This document shows, piece after piece, positions 24,496 to 33,492 of a stretch of 52,896 nt of DNA. The stretch covers positions 1-52,896 of the IMG/VR virus record IMGVR_UViG_3300017762_000008; one strand, given 5' to 3'. This DNA is from a virus. The position numbers were made by a program, and so were the translations under genes. Positions within the stretch are counted from its first letter, which is position 1; the number at the start of each line of letters is the position of its first letter. The notes beneath the pieces were generated by a model that was not told the DNA's origin, made no database searches, and worked only from the letters and a program-made list of their open reading frames with translations.

Positions 24496-25845
24496 ATGCC
24501 TGAACGTAATAGCCCTGCGTGTCCACTTCACGGCGTTTTACCCAGGGCACGTGCACCGCACAACTTCTTCGGAATTGTGTCGGTAGTCGATAACCTCATC
24601 GAAACCATCAGCGGCGTGGGAACTACTAGCTACACCAGATGTCCTTATGGATACCCACCTAACTTCGAAGGTGTAGTAAGGGCACTCGAAGATTTAAACT
24701 CCACTGCTAGTGGTATCGAAGCTACTGGAGGATTACTAGTCCCTGGTTCTGGGATCAGTATTACGACGAGTGGTTTATACAGCATCATTGCAAGTCTCAT
24801 TACCCAGTCTTTTCCGGGGTCTGGTGTACTTGGTGTTCCTAGTGGACAAGGAACTCTCTTTGACGTAAATATTCAAGGATTAGGAAATAACGATGTTGAG
24901 TACGACGGAAAACTAATTCAAGTTTCTGGCACTAACGAAGGTGCTGTTGCTGTTGTTAGTGGACTTGTAGGTGGTGACGGAATTACTGTTACGGCTAGTG
25001 GTTCAACTGCTGTTGTCAGCACTGACCTTATTGGTCAAGGATCAGTCGATTTCTCCTACAACGGTGCTCGGGTTGGAGTAATTTCTGGAACTTCTCAACA
25101 ACTTCTTGTTGCTGGATCTGGAACAAGTGTCAGCCAGAGTGGAGACTTCCAGGTTGTTGATATCGGAATTATTGGGGACACCGGTATTGGTGCTAGTTAC
25201 TCCGGATCGTTTGTCTCTCTCGAAAGTCTGTTAGTTGCTGGTTCTGGTTCTGCTGTAAGAACAAGCGGCGATTATCAACAGATCGACGTTGGATCTCTAC
25301 CAGGAACCAACGTAACAATCGGTTACTCGGGATCCTTTATTAAGTACAACAGCACTGCTGAAGCAGGTGCCGCTGTGGTTACGATTTCGGGTGACCCTGG
25401 AAGTAACTTCGTCGGCGGTTCTCTTTGGTTCGACACTAACGAAGGTCGCCTCTTCGTTTATGCGTCTGGAAATAACGTTACCAAACCTGATTGGTATATC
25501 GCTAACGCTGAAGCTTTAGCAATTAAGAGCGAAGTTCCTCCTTCTGGCACAGGCGGACTCAACGCTCCTCCAAGAGATGGAACCATTTGGTTCAACAATC
25601 TCATGGGTTCACTGTTCGTTTACGACGCTGCTACAAGCGGTTGGTACGAATCAGCTCCTTCCCGTACTCCTTCTTACGGAGATGTGCCTCCTGTTAATGC
25701 AGTAACAGGCGCTCAGTGGACTGATTCCCGTAACAATGTCATTCACGTTTGGGATGGCTCTGCTTGGGATAACGTCATTGCGAGCGGCAATTCTCCAGGT
25801 ATGTCTCAAGGTGACGTTATTGGTCTAATCATGGGTCTGAGCTAA
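24496..25845 (+). CDS. Tail fibre/adhesin with SG repeats
   Basis: A 449-residue protein. An N-terminal anchor-like 90 residues are followed by about 45-residue beta repeats (VAGSGTSVSQSGDFQVVDIG, VAGSGSAVRTSGDYQQIDVG). Three C-terminal display modules of the type SLWFDTNEGRLFVYASG / TIWFNNLMGSLFVYDAATSG / AQWTDSRNNVIHVWDGSAW come next. It ends in SQGDVIGLIMGLS, a tail shared with the two proteins at 26977 and 28490. It has an excellent ribosome site, AAGGAGGTG (24477-24485), ten bases before the ATG. Likely role: host-contact fibre. Confidence 0.7.
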   Translation: MPERNSPACPLHGVLPRARAPHNFFGIVSVVDNLIETISGVGTTSYTRCPYGYPPNFEGVVRALEDLNSTASGIEATGGLLVPGSGISITTSGLYSIIASLITQSFPGSGVLGVPSGQGTLFDVNIQGLGNNDVEYDGKLIQVSGTNEGAVAVVSGLVGGDGITVTASGSTAVVSTDLIGQGSVDFSYNGARVGVISGTSQQLLVAGSGTSVSQSGDFQVVDIGIIGDTGIGASYSGSFVSLESLLVAGSGSAVRTSGDYQQIDVGSLPGTNVTIGYSGSFIKYNSTAEAGAAVVTISGDPGSNFVGGSLWFDTNEGRLFVYASGNNVTKPDWYIANAEALAIKSEVPPSGTGGLNAPPRDGTIWFNNLMGSLFVYDAATSGWYESAPSRTPSYGDVPPVNAVTGAQWTDSRNNVIHVWDGSAWDNVIASGNSPGMSQGDVIGLIMGLS

Positions 25846-25869
25846 TATTCTCAGATAATTCCTCTAAAG

Positions 25870-25989
25870 ATGACAAAACCTAGGACTGAAAATCAAATCG
25901 AAGCAAAACCAAAACGTACTAAACAGGGCAATGGGCGTCACTCGAAACCTTCGCACGGGCGTAAGCCCTATAAAGGTCAAGGCAAGTAA
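25870..25989 (+). CDS. Very basic 39-residue protein
   Basis: A 39-residue ORF, strongly cationic, ending in HSKPSHGRKPYKGQGK. From memory, similar GRKxYxGQG-ending small basic proteins occur in marine cyanophages. It lies between the two fibre genes. Possible nucleic-acid or virion-surface binding. Confidence 0.5.
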   Translation: MTKPRTENQIEAKPKRTKQGNGRHSKPSHGRKPYKGQGK

Positions 25990-26014
25990 ACTTATATAAG
26001 AATCTGGTAGAAAC

Positions 26015-26410
26015 GTGCTCTTATCTTTTCGTGCTGGTGAAAACATCGCTCTAGGTGATGCAGTAGCTGTAGATATGAGCACTTCTGGCTATATCCGTAC
26101 AGCTAGATCCTCTGGAGACCTCGATGAAGCAAACACGATTGGTGTTTCTGTCGACGATGTGAGTACTGGGACACTTTGCCGTGTGGTTACCGACGCACAA
26201 GCAGTTGTTTATTCGGGTTTGATTCCTGGTACTAGATATTTTGTGAGTGCAAGCGGGGGAAAAGTCGTTGATTACCCAACCTATGTAGCTGGTTTCGATC
26301 AGTTGGGAGCTTCTGGAGCTTATTTAGTAGAACTAGGAACAGCAATTAGTACTGGTTCACTTAGAATTTGTCCTCAACAACCTCGATACGTTGTTAGTGG
26401 ATACCTTTGA
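26015..26410 (+). CDS. Small fibre/head-domain protein, paralogue A
   Basis: A 131-residue beta-rich protein starting with GTG. AGENIALGDAVAVDMSTSGY and LIPGTRYFVSASGGKVVDYP resemble the corresponding parts of the gene at 26450 (AGANLIAGDMVSASGAF and LIPGEYYYLSKFEGEVVRF), indicating a duplicated module. Similar domains occur in phage capsid-decoration/fibre proteins; placement in the fibre operon supports a surface role. Confidence 0.6.
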   Translation: MLLSFRAGENIALGDAVAVDMSTSGYIRTARSSGDLDEANTIGVSVDDVSTGTLCRVVTDAQAVVYSGLIPGTRYFVSASGGKVVDYPTYVAGFDQLGASGAYLVELGTAISTGSLRICPQQPRYVVSGYL

Positions 26411-26449
26411 AAAAGTGTAGAATAAAGCGTAAGTATCTGGTTGTGATCG

Positions 26450-26965
26450 GTGCCGAACAGATCGATATTCAACCGCAATTACACAAGTTATCAAGCTGAC
26501 GGTACAACTGTATACCTAGCTAATGGTCAGGGAGTTGTCACAAACCCTGCTCCTGAGGCTACTTTGACAGCTGGCGCTAACTTAATTGCGGGAGATATGG
26601 TTTCCGCTAGTGGTGCTTTTGCAGTACCTGCTATCGCTCTTAGTGGTGTAAACGCTTATCAGTTTTCTCCAATTGGTTTTGCCGGAGAAGCGGCAACCCA
26701 AGGTTCAGACGTTGTGGTAAATCTAGATGGAGTGATTGGCTTAACTTCAGCAAATATCACTGCAGACACAGCTCTTATTCCCGGAGAATATTATTATTTA
26801 TCTAAATTTGAAGGAGAAGTTGTAAGGTTCACCACAACTTCGGGGACTGTCACAGGTTCCGGATCTAATGCATATCAAGCTGCGACAAGTGTTGGGCTAG
26901 CTATTACATCTACACAACTAAGTGTGGAAATTTCTCCACCAGTTCTTCTTTATACTGGAGGGTAA
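26450..26965 (+). CDS. Small fibre/head-domain protein, paralogue B
   Basis: A 171-residue beta-rich protein starting with GTG, preceded by a spacer (GTATCTGGTTGTGATCG) resembling the spacer before its paralogue (GAATCTGGTAGAAAC). It has a longer N-terminus (NRSIFNRNYTSYQADGTTVY) than paralogue A. It directly precedes the large repeat fibre genes. Confidence 0.6.
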   Translation: MPNRSIFNRNYTSYQADGTTVYLANGQGVVTNPAPEATLTAGANLIAGDMVSASGAFAVPAIALSGVNAYQFSPIGFAGEAATQGSDVVVNLDGVIGLTSANITADTALIPGEYYYLSKFEGEVVRFTTTSGTVTGSGSNAYQAATSVGLAITSTQLSVEISPPVLLYTGG

Positions 26966-26976
26966 AGAGTTAAATC

Positions 26977-28488
26977 ATGGTAGTCCGCAGGCCGGTAGTT
27001 TTAGTTAGCGGTGCTCTCGCCGAGCTACCTTTTGGTGACAGTATTATCACCTCTGCTTCTGGCGGTCTTCTTACCGCAGGCAGTGGTTTAGTAGGTGGCG
27101 GTAATACAGATTCCACTATTCGTTTAGATGTAGCTTTTACAGCTCAACCAAGTGGTCTTATTTATGTAGGAAACGAGATTTCCGTCGATGGTGTTGCGCT
27201 TAAACGTTCTACAGACGCATTGGCCTCAGGCAATGCTGCTTTATTAGATTCTACGAATGCATTAGCCTCCGGAAATGCAGCTTTATCTAATGCAGCCGTA
27301 GCTTTATCTTCTGGTAATGCTGGTCTAACAGAGGCTGCTATTGCGATTGCCTCTGGAAATGCAGCTTTAGAAGTTGCTGAGACAGCACTAAGTTCTGGTA
27401 ATTCTTCTCTTCAGCTTGGCGAATACGCACTTGCTTCAGGAAATGCTGCCTTAGCAGACGCTGCTACTTCTCTTGCTTCTGGTAACGCGGCACTGCTTTT
27501 ATCTGAAGAAGCACTTGCTTCAGGTAACGCAGCATTAATCACCAACGTTCGTGCGCTTGCCTCAGGTAATGCAGCCCTGGAAGACGCTAGTACAGCGTTG
27601 GCCTCTGGAAACGCAGGTCTTGCAGATGCTGTGGCAGCCGTTGTCTCTGGCAACGCATCGCTGACAGTTTCTGTCTCAGCTTTAGCTTCTGGTAATGCCG
27701 CATTAACAGATTCTGAGCAAGCTTTATCTTCTGGTATTGCTGCCGTTTCCCTAGCAAATTCAGCTCTTGCCTCTGGTAATGCGGGCTTAGCTGATTCTGC
27801 TGTTGCTCTTGCTTCAGGAAATGCTGCCCTCGTCGACTCCGCTGTCGCTCTTGCTTCAGGCAATGCAGCAGTCGTTCTTTCAAACACAGCTTTAGCTTCT
27901 GGTCAGGCTTCTCTAAACCTGGCAAACGTCGCACTTGCGTCGGGTAATGCAGCTGTAGCTGTAGCTGAATCCGCTGCTGTATCTGGTAACGCGTCGATCA
28001 GTGTTTCTTTAAACGCACTTGCCTCTGGTAATGCTGGTCTGGCTGTAGCAGTACAAGCACAAGCTTCTGGTAATGCTGCTCTCGAAGATCTAGCAGGAGC
28101 TGCTGCTTCCGGTAACGCAGGTATCGCTCTTGCACTTGCAGCTCAAGCTTCCGGCAATGCAGCAATTTCAGACGGGATCGTTGCTTTAGCTTCCGGTAAC
28201 GCTGGTTTAGTTCTTGCTGCTGCCGCTGCTGCATCTGGTAACGCCGCAATCAGCGATTCAGCTATTGCTCAAGCTTCTGGCAACGCTGCCCTTGTGGTAG
28301 CTAATACTTCTCTAGCTTCAGGTAACGCAGCATTATCAGTTTCTAGTACTGCACTAGCTTCTGGTAATGCTGGTTTGGTAATCGTGCCTGTAGCTCAAGC
28401 TTCTGGCAATGCCGCTCTCGCAGCTTACGCGGCGAACCCAGGCTTAAGTCAGGGCGCTGCAATCGGCTTAATTATCGCGCTTTCGTAA
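26977..28488 (+). CDS. Fibre protein with 29 perfect-register 14-residue repeats, copy 1
   Basis: A 503-residue protein in three parts. Residues 1-80 are a beta-rich head (TAGSGLVGGGNTDSTIRLDV, then PSGLIYVGNEISVDGVAL). Residues 81-486 are exactly 29 uninterrupted repeats of 14 residues, consensus ALASGNAALxxxxx. Residues 487-503 are NPGLSQGAAIGLIIALS. The repeats probably form a long trimeric stalk (coiled coil or beta-spiral; not decidable here). The tail is shared with the genes at 24496 and 28490. It is one base from its paralogue at 28490. Likely role: a long, length-fixed fibre shaft. Confidence 0.75.
   Translation: MVVRRPVVLVSGALAELPFGDSIITSASGGLLTAGSGLVGGGNTDSTIRLDVAFTAQPSGLIYVGNEISVDGVALKRSTDALASGNAALLDSTNALASGNAALSNAAVALSSGNAGLTEAAIAIASGNAALEVAETALSSGNSSLQLGEYALASGNAALADAATSLASGNAALLLSEEALASGNAALITNVRALASGNAALEDASTALASGNAGLADAVAAVVSGNASLTVSVSALASGNAALTDSEQALSSGIAAVSLANSALASGNAGLADSAVALASGNAALVDSAVALASGNAAVVLSNTALASGQASLNLANVALASGNAAVAVAESAAVSGNASISVSLNALASGNAGLAVAVQAQASGNAALEDLAGAAASGNAGIALALAAQASGNAAISDGIVALASGNAGLVLAAAAAASGNAAISDSAIAQASGNAALVVANTSLASGNAALSVSSTALASGNAGLVIVPVAQASGNAALAAYAANPGLSQGAAIGLIIALS
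27217..28434 (+). repeat. 29 x 42-base coding repeats
   Basis: Tandem units coding ALASGNAALxxxxx. The first nine positions are conserved, the last five variable; the third codon positions vary, so the repeats are old and kept by protein selection. No unit is missing or partial. Confidence 0.85.
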
Positions 28489-28489
28489 A

Positions 28490-29998
28490 ATGACTCTGCG
28501 TAGAGGTCTCGTTTATTCCGGCGGTTTTATTGCCGAAAGCCATGACGATGACGTCATCCCAATTACTGGTGACTTAATCGCAGGTAGCGGCCTCGGTGGT
28601 CGTATTTTTACGCTCGGTCTAGCTAATTTTGTTCAAACTGATTTACCTGTAAATCCTTCGGGACTTTTATACACAGCTGACGGAAAACTAGGACTTGATG
28701 GTGTTGACTTAACTTTAGGTCTCACTGCAATTGCTTCCGGTAGTGCCGCTGTTTCTCTTGCAGTTACTGCCTTAGCTTCTGGAGAAGGAGCAGTTATCGA
28801 AGCTGCCGAAGCTCAGGCTTCAGGTAACGCTTCTATTGCTACTTCTTTAAGTGCTCAAAGTATCGCAAACAATGCTTTAGCTTCTGGTTTTGAAGCTCAA
28901 GCGTCTGGTGATGCAAGTTTATCTCTTAACACTGAAGCACTTGCATCTGGTATAGATGCTCTTGTTGACACTGCAGTCGCTACATCTTCTGGACAACAAG
29001 GATTAGTCAAAGCAAATATTGCGGCTGCTTCTGGATTTGCAGCAGAGTTCAGAGCAAGTTCAGCTCAGGCTTCTGGCAACGCTGCTTTATTTAATAATCA
29101 ATCTGCAATCGCTTCTGGATCAAGTGCGGTTGTAAATTCAGCGTCTGCTATAGCTTCTGGTGCTGCGTCTGTTCAAGTAAGTGCGGTAGCAATTGCTTCT
29201 GGAACTGCAGCGATTATTGATTCATCAATTGCTTTAGCTTCTGGTAATGCAGCTTTAGCCGACTCTTCAATTGCGTTTGCGTCTGGTAGTGCCGCATCTA
29301 CTGCAGCTACTGAGGCACTGGCTTCGGGAAATGCAGCAGTTGTTCAAGCAAATCAAGCTACTTCCTCAGGTAATTTTGCTCTCGCTAACAGTGTCGAGGC
29401 TTTAGATAGAGCTTCTGATGCAGTTGTCAAATCAATCTTTGCTATTTTTCTGCACGACGAAGCAGTTGAAACCTCAAACACAGCCATTGCTTCGGGGTTA
29501 GCTGGTGAAGCTATTGCACCGACGGCTATTGCTTCCGGTGATGCCGTTCATGCTCCTGCTGCAGTTGCTTTGGCTTCCGGAAATGCAGCCTTAGCTCTTA
29601 TTCCTGAGATTACTGCTTCTGGTAACTCTTCTATAACAGTTGCTCTTGTAGCCGAGGCTTCAGGTAACGCAGCGCTTTCCCTTTCTTTCAAGGCCAAAGC
29701 ATCTGGTGATGCAAGTATCTCAGAATCACTTACTTCCATATCCGTTGCTAACACTGCAATTGTCAGTGGTGTGGCAGCAATTGCTACGTCTGCTACAGCA
29801 ACGACTAGTGGTGTTTTATCAGTAACTCAAGCCGATAGAGCTATTGTTTCTGGAGTAGAAGCCCAAGCTTCTGGTAACGCTTTAATCTTCGACGGTAACC
29901 AAGCACTTGCTTCTGGTAACGCTGCTTTGACTTTGATCATAAATAATCCTCCAGTAGACCAAGAACAGATGATCGGATTAATAATGGCGCTCTCTTAA
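28490..29998 (+). CDS. Fibre protein with 29 x 14-residue repeats, copy 2
   Basis: A 502-residue paralogue of the gene at 26977: head of residues 1-79 (LIAGSGLGGRIFTLGLANF, PSGLLYTADGKLGLDGVDL), then residues 80-485 as 29 repeats of 14 residues, more divergent (several units such as SISVANTAIVSGVA keep only the register), then a 17-residue end, NPPVDQEQMIGLIMALS. Equal repeat number despite strong divergence suggests a fixed shaft length. It may form a heteromer with, or an alternative to, copy 1. Confidence 0.75.
   Translation: MTLRRGLVYSGGFIAESHDDDVIPITGDLIAGSGLGGRIFTLGLANFVQTDLPVNPSGLLYTADGKLGLDGVDLTLGLTAIASGSAAVSLAVTALASGEGAVIEAAEAQASGNASIATSLSAQSIANNALASGFEAQASGDASLSLNTEALASGIDALVDTAVATSSGQQGLVKANIAAASGFAAEFRASSAQASGNAALFNNQSAIASGSSAVVNSASAIASGAASVQVSAVAIASGTAAIIDSSIALASGNAALADSSIAFASGSAASTAATEALASGNAAVVQANQATSSGNFALANSVEALDRASDAVVKSIFAIFLHDEAVETSNTAIASGLAGEAIAPTAIASGDAVHAPAAVALASGNAALALIPEITASGNSSITVALVAEASGNAALSLSFKAKASGDASISESLTSISVANTAIVSGVAAIATSATATTSGVLSVTQADRAIVSGVEAQASGNALIFDGNQALASGNAALTLIINNPPVDQEQMIGLIMALS
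28727..29944 (+). repeat. 29 x 42-base coding repeats, copy 2
   Basis: Same 14-residue register as the repeats at 27217-28434, also exactly 29 units, with no indels but much substitution. Units 17-18 and 25-27 deviate most. Confidence 0.75.
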
Positions 29999-30017
29999 AT
30001 ATTTCTAGCTAATCAGC

Positions 30018-30023
30018 TATAAT
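30018..30023 (+). promoter_or_regulatory. Possible -10 element before the gene at 30053
   Basis: TATAAT within TAGCTAATCAGCTATAATTAA, 30 bases before the ATG; no clear -35. The preceding TAGCT/AGCTA arms form a small hairpin. Confidence 0.3.
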
Positions 30024-30052
30024 TAATTTATCTACGGCCACCTGGAAGTCGA

Positions 30053-30373
30053 ATGGCTACCTTCTATAACAAAGTTGTTAAAAATGTAGATACGGGGAAG
30101 ATTGCAGTATTTCAATCTACTTCTGACAGCACGATCGTCTTGAGTATTCTCGTTGCAAATACCACCGGTTCTACTTCTGCTGATGTAACTGTACAGCAAG
30201 ACAATTCAGCAAATGGTCTAGAAGCTTACTTAGCTCGTACAATTCCTGTACCAGCTCAAAGTAATCTTGATGTAATTTCAAACAAGTTTATTATTCCTAG
30301 CGGCAAAAAAATAGCTGTTCAATCTACAGTTAGTGGAAGTATGGATACGATCGTCTCTTATGTAGAGGTCTAA
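30053..30373 (+). CDS. Small beta-sandwich virion protein
   Basis: A 106-residue protein with alternating beta strands (IAVFQSTSDSTIVLSILVAN, KKIAVQSTVSGSMDTIVSYV). It resembles small virion proteins frequent in marine cyanophage fibre modules, and the gene at 38675 has similar size and pattern. It is two bases from the next gene. Confidence 0.6.
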   Translation: MATFYNKVVKNVDTGKIAVFQSTSDSTIVLSILVANTTGSTSADVTVQQDNSANGLEAYLARTIPVPAQSNLDVISNKFIIPSGKKIAVQSTVSGSMDTIVSYVEV

Positions 30374-30375
30374 AA

Positions 30376-31161
30376 ATGGAAATTAAAAATTGGACTTCTG
30401 CTTTATTTACTAAAGAAGGCAGTGACCCAGCTTATCTTCCAGAAATTTTTTTCTTACCTGACGGTGACGCTAGGCGTAGTAAATCATGTTTATTAAGTGA
30501 TATAACAGCAGCTGGGTACATTGGACCTATCGATCAACCTCCATTTTCTTCTGTAGGTCAGATAGTAACTTGGGATAGTGTTAATTCAAACTGGGTTGTA
30601 ACTACAGTTAGTTCTACCGTTGACCCTGATTTTGAAAATAGTGAGGTTGTTCAGTATTTAAGTTCAGAACTTCGACTTTCTACTGTCGTCACGGATGGAA
30701 AACTTTCTCCTTCCTCCAAAAGAGAGCTGTGGTTGTATCAGGGTAAAATTCGTGAGTTATTAGCAGATAAGGCTGCTGAAGGAGGTAAAATCTCTTGGGG
30801 TGAAACACCCTTACGTCCTGAGTCGTTAGTTAGTTTGTCATTTGCTCAAGAACGAGCAGAAAATTTTATAAACATCGAGCCACAATCTCGAACAGATTAT
30901 GAAGATTATGGTTTAATTTTTGTTCCTTCTGGTGTTGAAGCTGAACTTTTACCTTCAATCCCAGCTGATTGGACAAAAGGTTCGGGGTCTCTTCCAAAAG
31001 ATTTAGTTAATAGAAATTATTTTATCCCAGAAAATTACTGCATTTCTGATGCTGATTTTAATATTTCCGGTTACTACTATGTTGAAGAATCTAGTGTTTA
31101 TAGCGATAGAGTAGCTGCTACGATAGAGCAGAATCGTCTAGATAAAGCACCCGGAGCTTAA
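30376..31161 (+). CDS. Fibre-module protein of unknown function
   Basis: A 261-residue protein. The N-terminal part (NWTSALFTKEGSDPAYLPEI, then VGQIVTWDSVNSNWVVTTVS) looks like a fibre-attachment domain; the remainder is helical and acidic. It lies directly before the collar-domain genes with two-base spacing, so it is probably part of the same fibre complex. Confidence 0.55.
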   Translation: MEIKNWTSALFTKEGSDPAYLPEIFFLPDGDARRSKSCLLSDITAAGYIGPIDQPPFSSVGQIVTWDSVNSNWVVTTVSSTVDPDFENSEVVQYLSSELRLSTVVTDGKLSPSSKRELWLYQGKIRELLADKAAEGGKISWGETPLRPESLVSLSFAQERAENFINIEPQSRTDYEDYGLIFVPSGVEAELLPSIPADWTKGSGSLPKDLVNRNYFIPENYCISDADFNISGYYYVEESSVYSDRVAATIEQNRLDKAPGA

Positions 31162-31163
31162 AT

Positions 31164-32228
31164 ATGGCAGGCGGTAACAGAAAAATTGGCGGTGCCACCG
31201 GTAATACCCCTTTTCCTACAGACAGTACGGGTAAAGGTTCTTGGTCCAGAGAAGAACAATATCGTTTTAAATTACGGGGGGAGTGGCCTGTTTTTCCTGT
31301 TGGAGAAATTGGTTTAAATACAGGAGAATACTTTTATGCTATTTCTAGTGGTGTAGTAACTGGTAGTGGTACTGAATTTATACCCGCTCATGGAGCTAAC
31401 GTTTCAAGAACAACTGCTGAACCTCTTTTCCAAGTAATTGGTACAAATTTTGGTATTGGAGATGGAGCTGCTAATTTTGGGGTTCCTGATGTAAGTGATG
31501 ATCTGGGTTATTTAAAACCAGATATTAATGTTGTCTCAGGGACTTATTCTTCTGGCACTTTGCCTCAGCATACTCACCAATTTTTTAAACCTCAATCTAA
31601 TACACCGCGAAGACTTGACTATCGAGCTAACGAGACTCAGGCTTCTGGTTGGTGGAGTAGCTATGACGGATCTCTTAACAACGGACGTTTTAAAGAAACT
31701 GTTTGTTGTATAACTAATACTGAGATGGATTACCCAGTGGGCTCCATTATTCAGATTATGTTACCTTGTTCACCAACACTTATTGCGACTCTTCTTCCTG
31801 ACAACGTTGTCATTGCTAGTGGTCAGCCGATCAGTCGAACTACATACTCTAACTTATTTGGAAAAATTGGAACTGATTACGGTGTAGGAAACGGATCTAC
31901 AACGTTTAATATTCCAGATTATCGAGGCGTCTTCATCCGTGGTATACAAGGATCTGACGGAGGACTACGAATACAGCCTTCTGGAGCAATCACGGGTAGT
32001 GGATATTTTGAGTCTGATTTTCATAGACATAGGCATAGAATTAACCAAACTTTATTTATCAACATCGTACAACAACAAACTCTTGACGGAGGCGCACCTA
32101 TCGATCCTTTCGGAGAAGCTTATGGCCCTCCATCTTCATTAGCATCAAATATTGGTGGTGCAGTTGAAAATAGACCACCTAATATAACAGCATTGAACTG
32201 TGTTGTTATTGACACTTTCGCTATTTAA
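31164..32228 (+). CDS. Tail fibre with two phage tail-collar domains
   Basis: A 354-residue protein. Domain 1 (about residues 45-135) and domain 2 (about 185-345) both have the collar pattern: PVGEIGLNTGEYFYAISSGV...SRTTAEPLFQVIGTNFGIGDG, and PVGSIIQIM...SRTTYSNLFGKIGTDYGVGNG...FNIPDYRGVFIRG. HQF/HRHRHR His clusters follow each domain, possibly metal-binding as in T4 gp12. Likely a receptor-binding tail protein. Confidence 0.75.
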   Translation: MAGGNRKIGGATGNTPFPTDSTGKGSWSREEQYRFKLRGEWPVFPVGEIGLNTGEYFYAISSGVVTGSGTEFIPAHGANVSRTTAEPLFQVIGTNFGIGDGAANFGVPDVSDDLGYLKPDINVVSGTYSSGTLPQHTHQFFKPQSNTPRRLDYRANETQASGWWSSYDGSLNNGRFKETVCCITNTEMDYPVGSIIQIMLPCSPTLIATLLPDNVVIASGQPISRTTYSNLFGKIGTDYGVGNGSTTFNIPDYRGVFIRGIQGSDGGLRIQPSGAITGSGYFESDFHRHRHRINQTLFINIVQQQTLDGGAPIDPFGEAYGPPSSLASNIGGAVENRPPNITALNCVVIDTFAI

Positions 32229-32230
32229 CT

Positions 32231-32782
32231 ATGATTGGTCACATCACCTATTCTGCTGTTAATAAAGGTACATCCTTTGTTTCTGCTACAGGAGCAACTT
32301 ATGTGCTGATGAATAATCAGACAATAAGCCGAACGTCCTTCCCTAACTTATCTGTATACTGGGCTATAGGCTCTTTCGGTTCTACTGCAACCGAAATGGT
32401 TATTCCCGATATATCGTATTGTCAATTACGAGGTGTTGATTTAGGTCGGGGCGCTGATCCAGATAGGGCAGATAGAGTATCTATTTCTGGTATTCTTCCT
32501 TCGGGTGAGCAGACAGGCAGTTTTCAGGCTGGACAGATGTTGTCACATGTTCATGTTTCTGGCACAGGTGCAAGTGGATTCCATGGTTTTGGACCTAATC
32601 CTATTTGCCCCTCAAACCAGTACACGCCTTGTGGCCCACTGACGCTTACAGAAGTAACAAGTACGAATATTCCATACTATAGTCCTGATCACGGGACTAA
32701 TATTCACACGTCAGGCACTACAGCTAATTGTTTTGAAGTAGGTGGTGTTACTTGTTTTCCTTATATTTGTGTAGCTGTATAA
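32231..32782 (+). CDS. Short tail-collar domain protein
   Basis: A 183-residue protein with a third collar domain (NNQTISRTSFPNLSVYWAIG, then MVIPDISYCQLRGVDLGRG) and His-rich LSHVHVSGTGASGFHGF. Cys residues near the end may bind metal. It probably partners the preceding fibre, two bases away. It converges on the reverse oxygenase gene. Confidence 0.65.
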   Translation: MIGHITYSAVNKGTSFVSATGATYVLMNNQTISRTSFPNLSVYWAIGSFGSTATEMVIPDISYCQLRGVDLGRGADPDRADRVSISGILPSGEQTGSFQAGQMLSHVHVSGTGASGFHGFGPNPICPSNQYTPCGPLTLTEVTSTNIPYYSPDHGTNIHTSGTTANCFEVGGVTCFPYICVAV

Positions 32783-32784
32783 AT

Positions 32785-33426
32785 TTACCTAAGCCATGTA
32801 ACAAGAGCATATCGTGTGCCTTTAGTTACTGGTAATGCTTGATGAGGGTACATCCAGTTAGATGGAAAAAATATTCCAGTTCCTTTTTTTTGCTCAATTT
32901 TTACTGAATTATTAAAAAAAGATAAACCACCATCTTCAAAATCATCGTTAAGTTGTACTGAGCAGCTCACTTTTCTATTTATTCCTTCTAATTCTGTGCC
33001 TTTGTTGTCGTTAGCATATAACTCATCTATATGCTCCTTAAAAACACAGCCTTCGGAGTATTTAAGTATTGAATAACCCTCGTCGTATGTAAATTGTAAG
33101 TGTAGATATTGATCAACATATTTATGAGCACCATGTGTAATTTGTTCAAATATTTTATTATCCATACTTTTTATTTTTTGAGAAAGGGGTAAATTAGATA
33201 ACCAAATTTCTTCACTTGTTCTTACATCTTCTACAACAACGTCGCTAGATACATAATCAACTTCGTTATATTTTTCAGGATTTATTTTTGGGTGGTTTAC
33301 TCCGGATCGCACCCATGAATCTCCGTAATCTGTTTCTAAAGTTTCAATAATTTCGTCACATAAATCTTCTGAAAATAAACCGTGTTGAATATTTATAAAT
33401 TCTTGTAAATTTTTATCACTGTACAT
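32785..33426 (-). CDS. 2OG-Fe(II) oxygenase
   Basis: A 213-residue prolyl-hydroxylase-type dioxygenase. Iron ligands are H132 and D134 (EHID) and H195 (PHQALPV); the 2-oxoglutarate-binding Arg is likely R205 (KGTRYALVTW). Such enzymes hydroxylate proteins or nucleic acids and are common in cyanophages. It sits directly against the fibre genes, which makes a fibre protein a plausible substrate (inference). Confidence 0.8.
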   Translation of the reverse strand: MYSDKNLQEFINIQHGLFSEDLCDEIIETLETDYGDSWVRSGVNHPKINPEKYNEVDYVSSDVVVEDVRTSEEIWLSNLPLSQKIKSMDNKIFEQITHGAHKYVDQYLHLQFTYDEGYSILKYSEGCVFKEHIDELYANDNKGTELEGINRKVSCSVQLNDDFEDGGLSFFNNSVKIEQKKGTGIFFPSNWMYPHQALPVTKGTRYALVTWLR

Positions 33427-33492
33427 ATTTATTTTTAAGCTAGCTGTTTTTTACAGTAGACATGTTACCATACTATTTAGGAATGTCTAAAA

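Noticed and set aside
27411-27934. Long reverse ORFs inside the fibre repeats
   Set aside because: Shadows of the repetitive forward coding sequence; their translation is itself a low-complexity mirror of the repeats.
27217-29944. Short regular DNA repeats that could be taken for a CRISPR array
   Set aside because: Units are 42 bases, contiguous and in-frame coding with no constant repeat plus unique spacer pattern.
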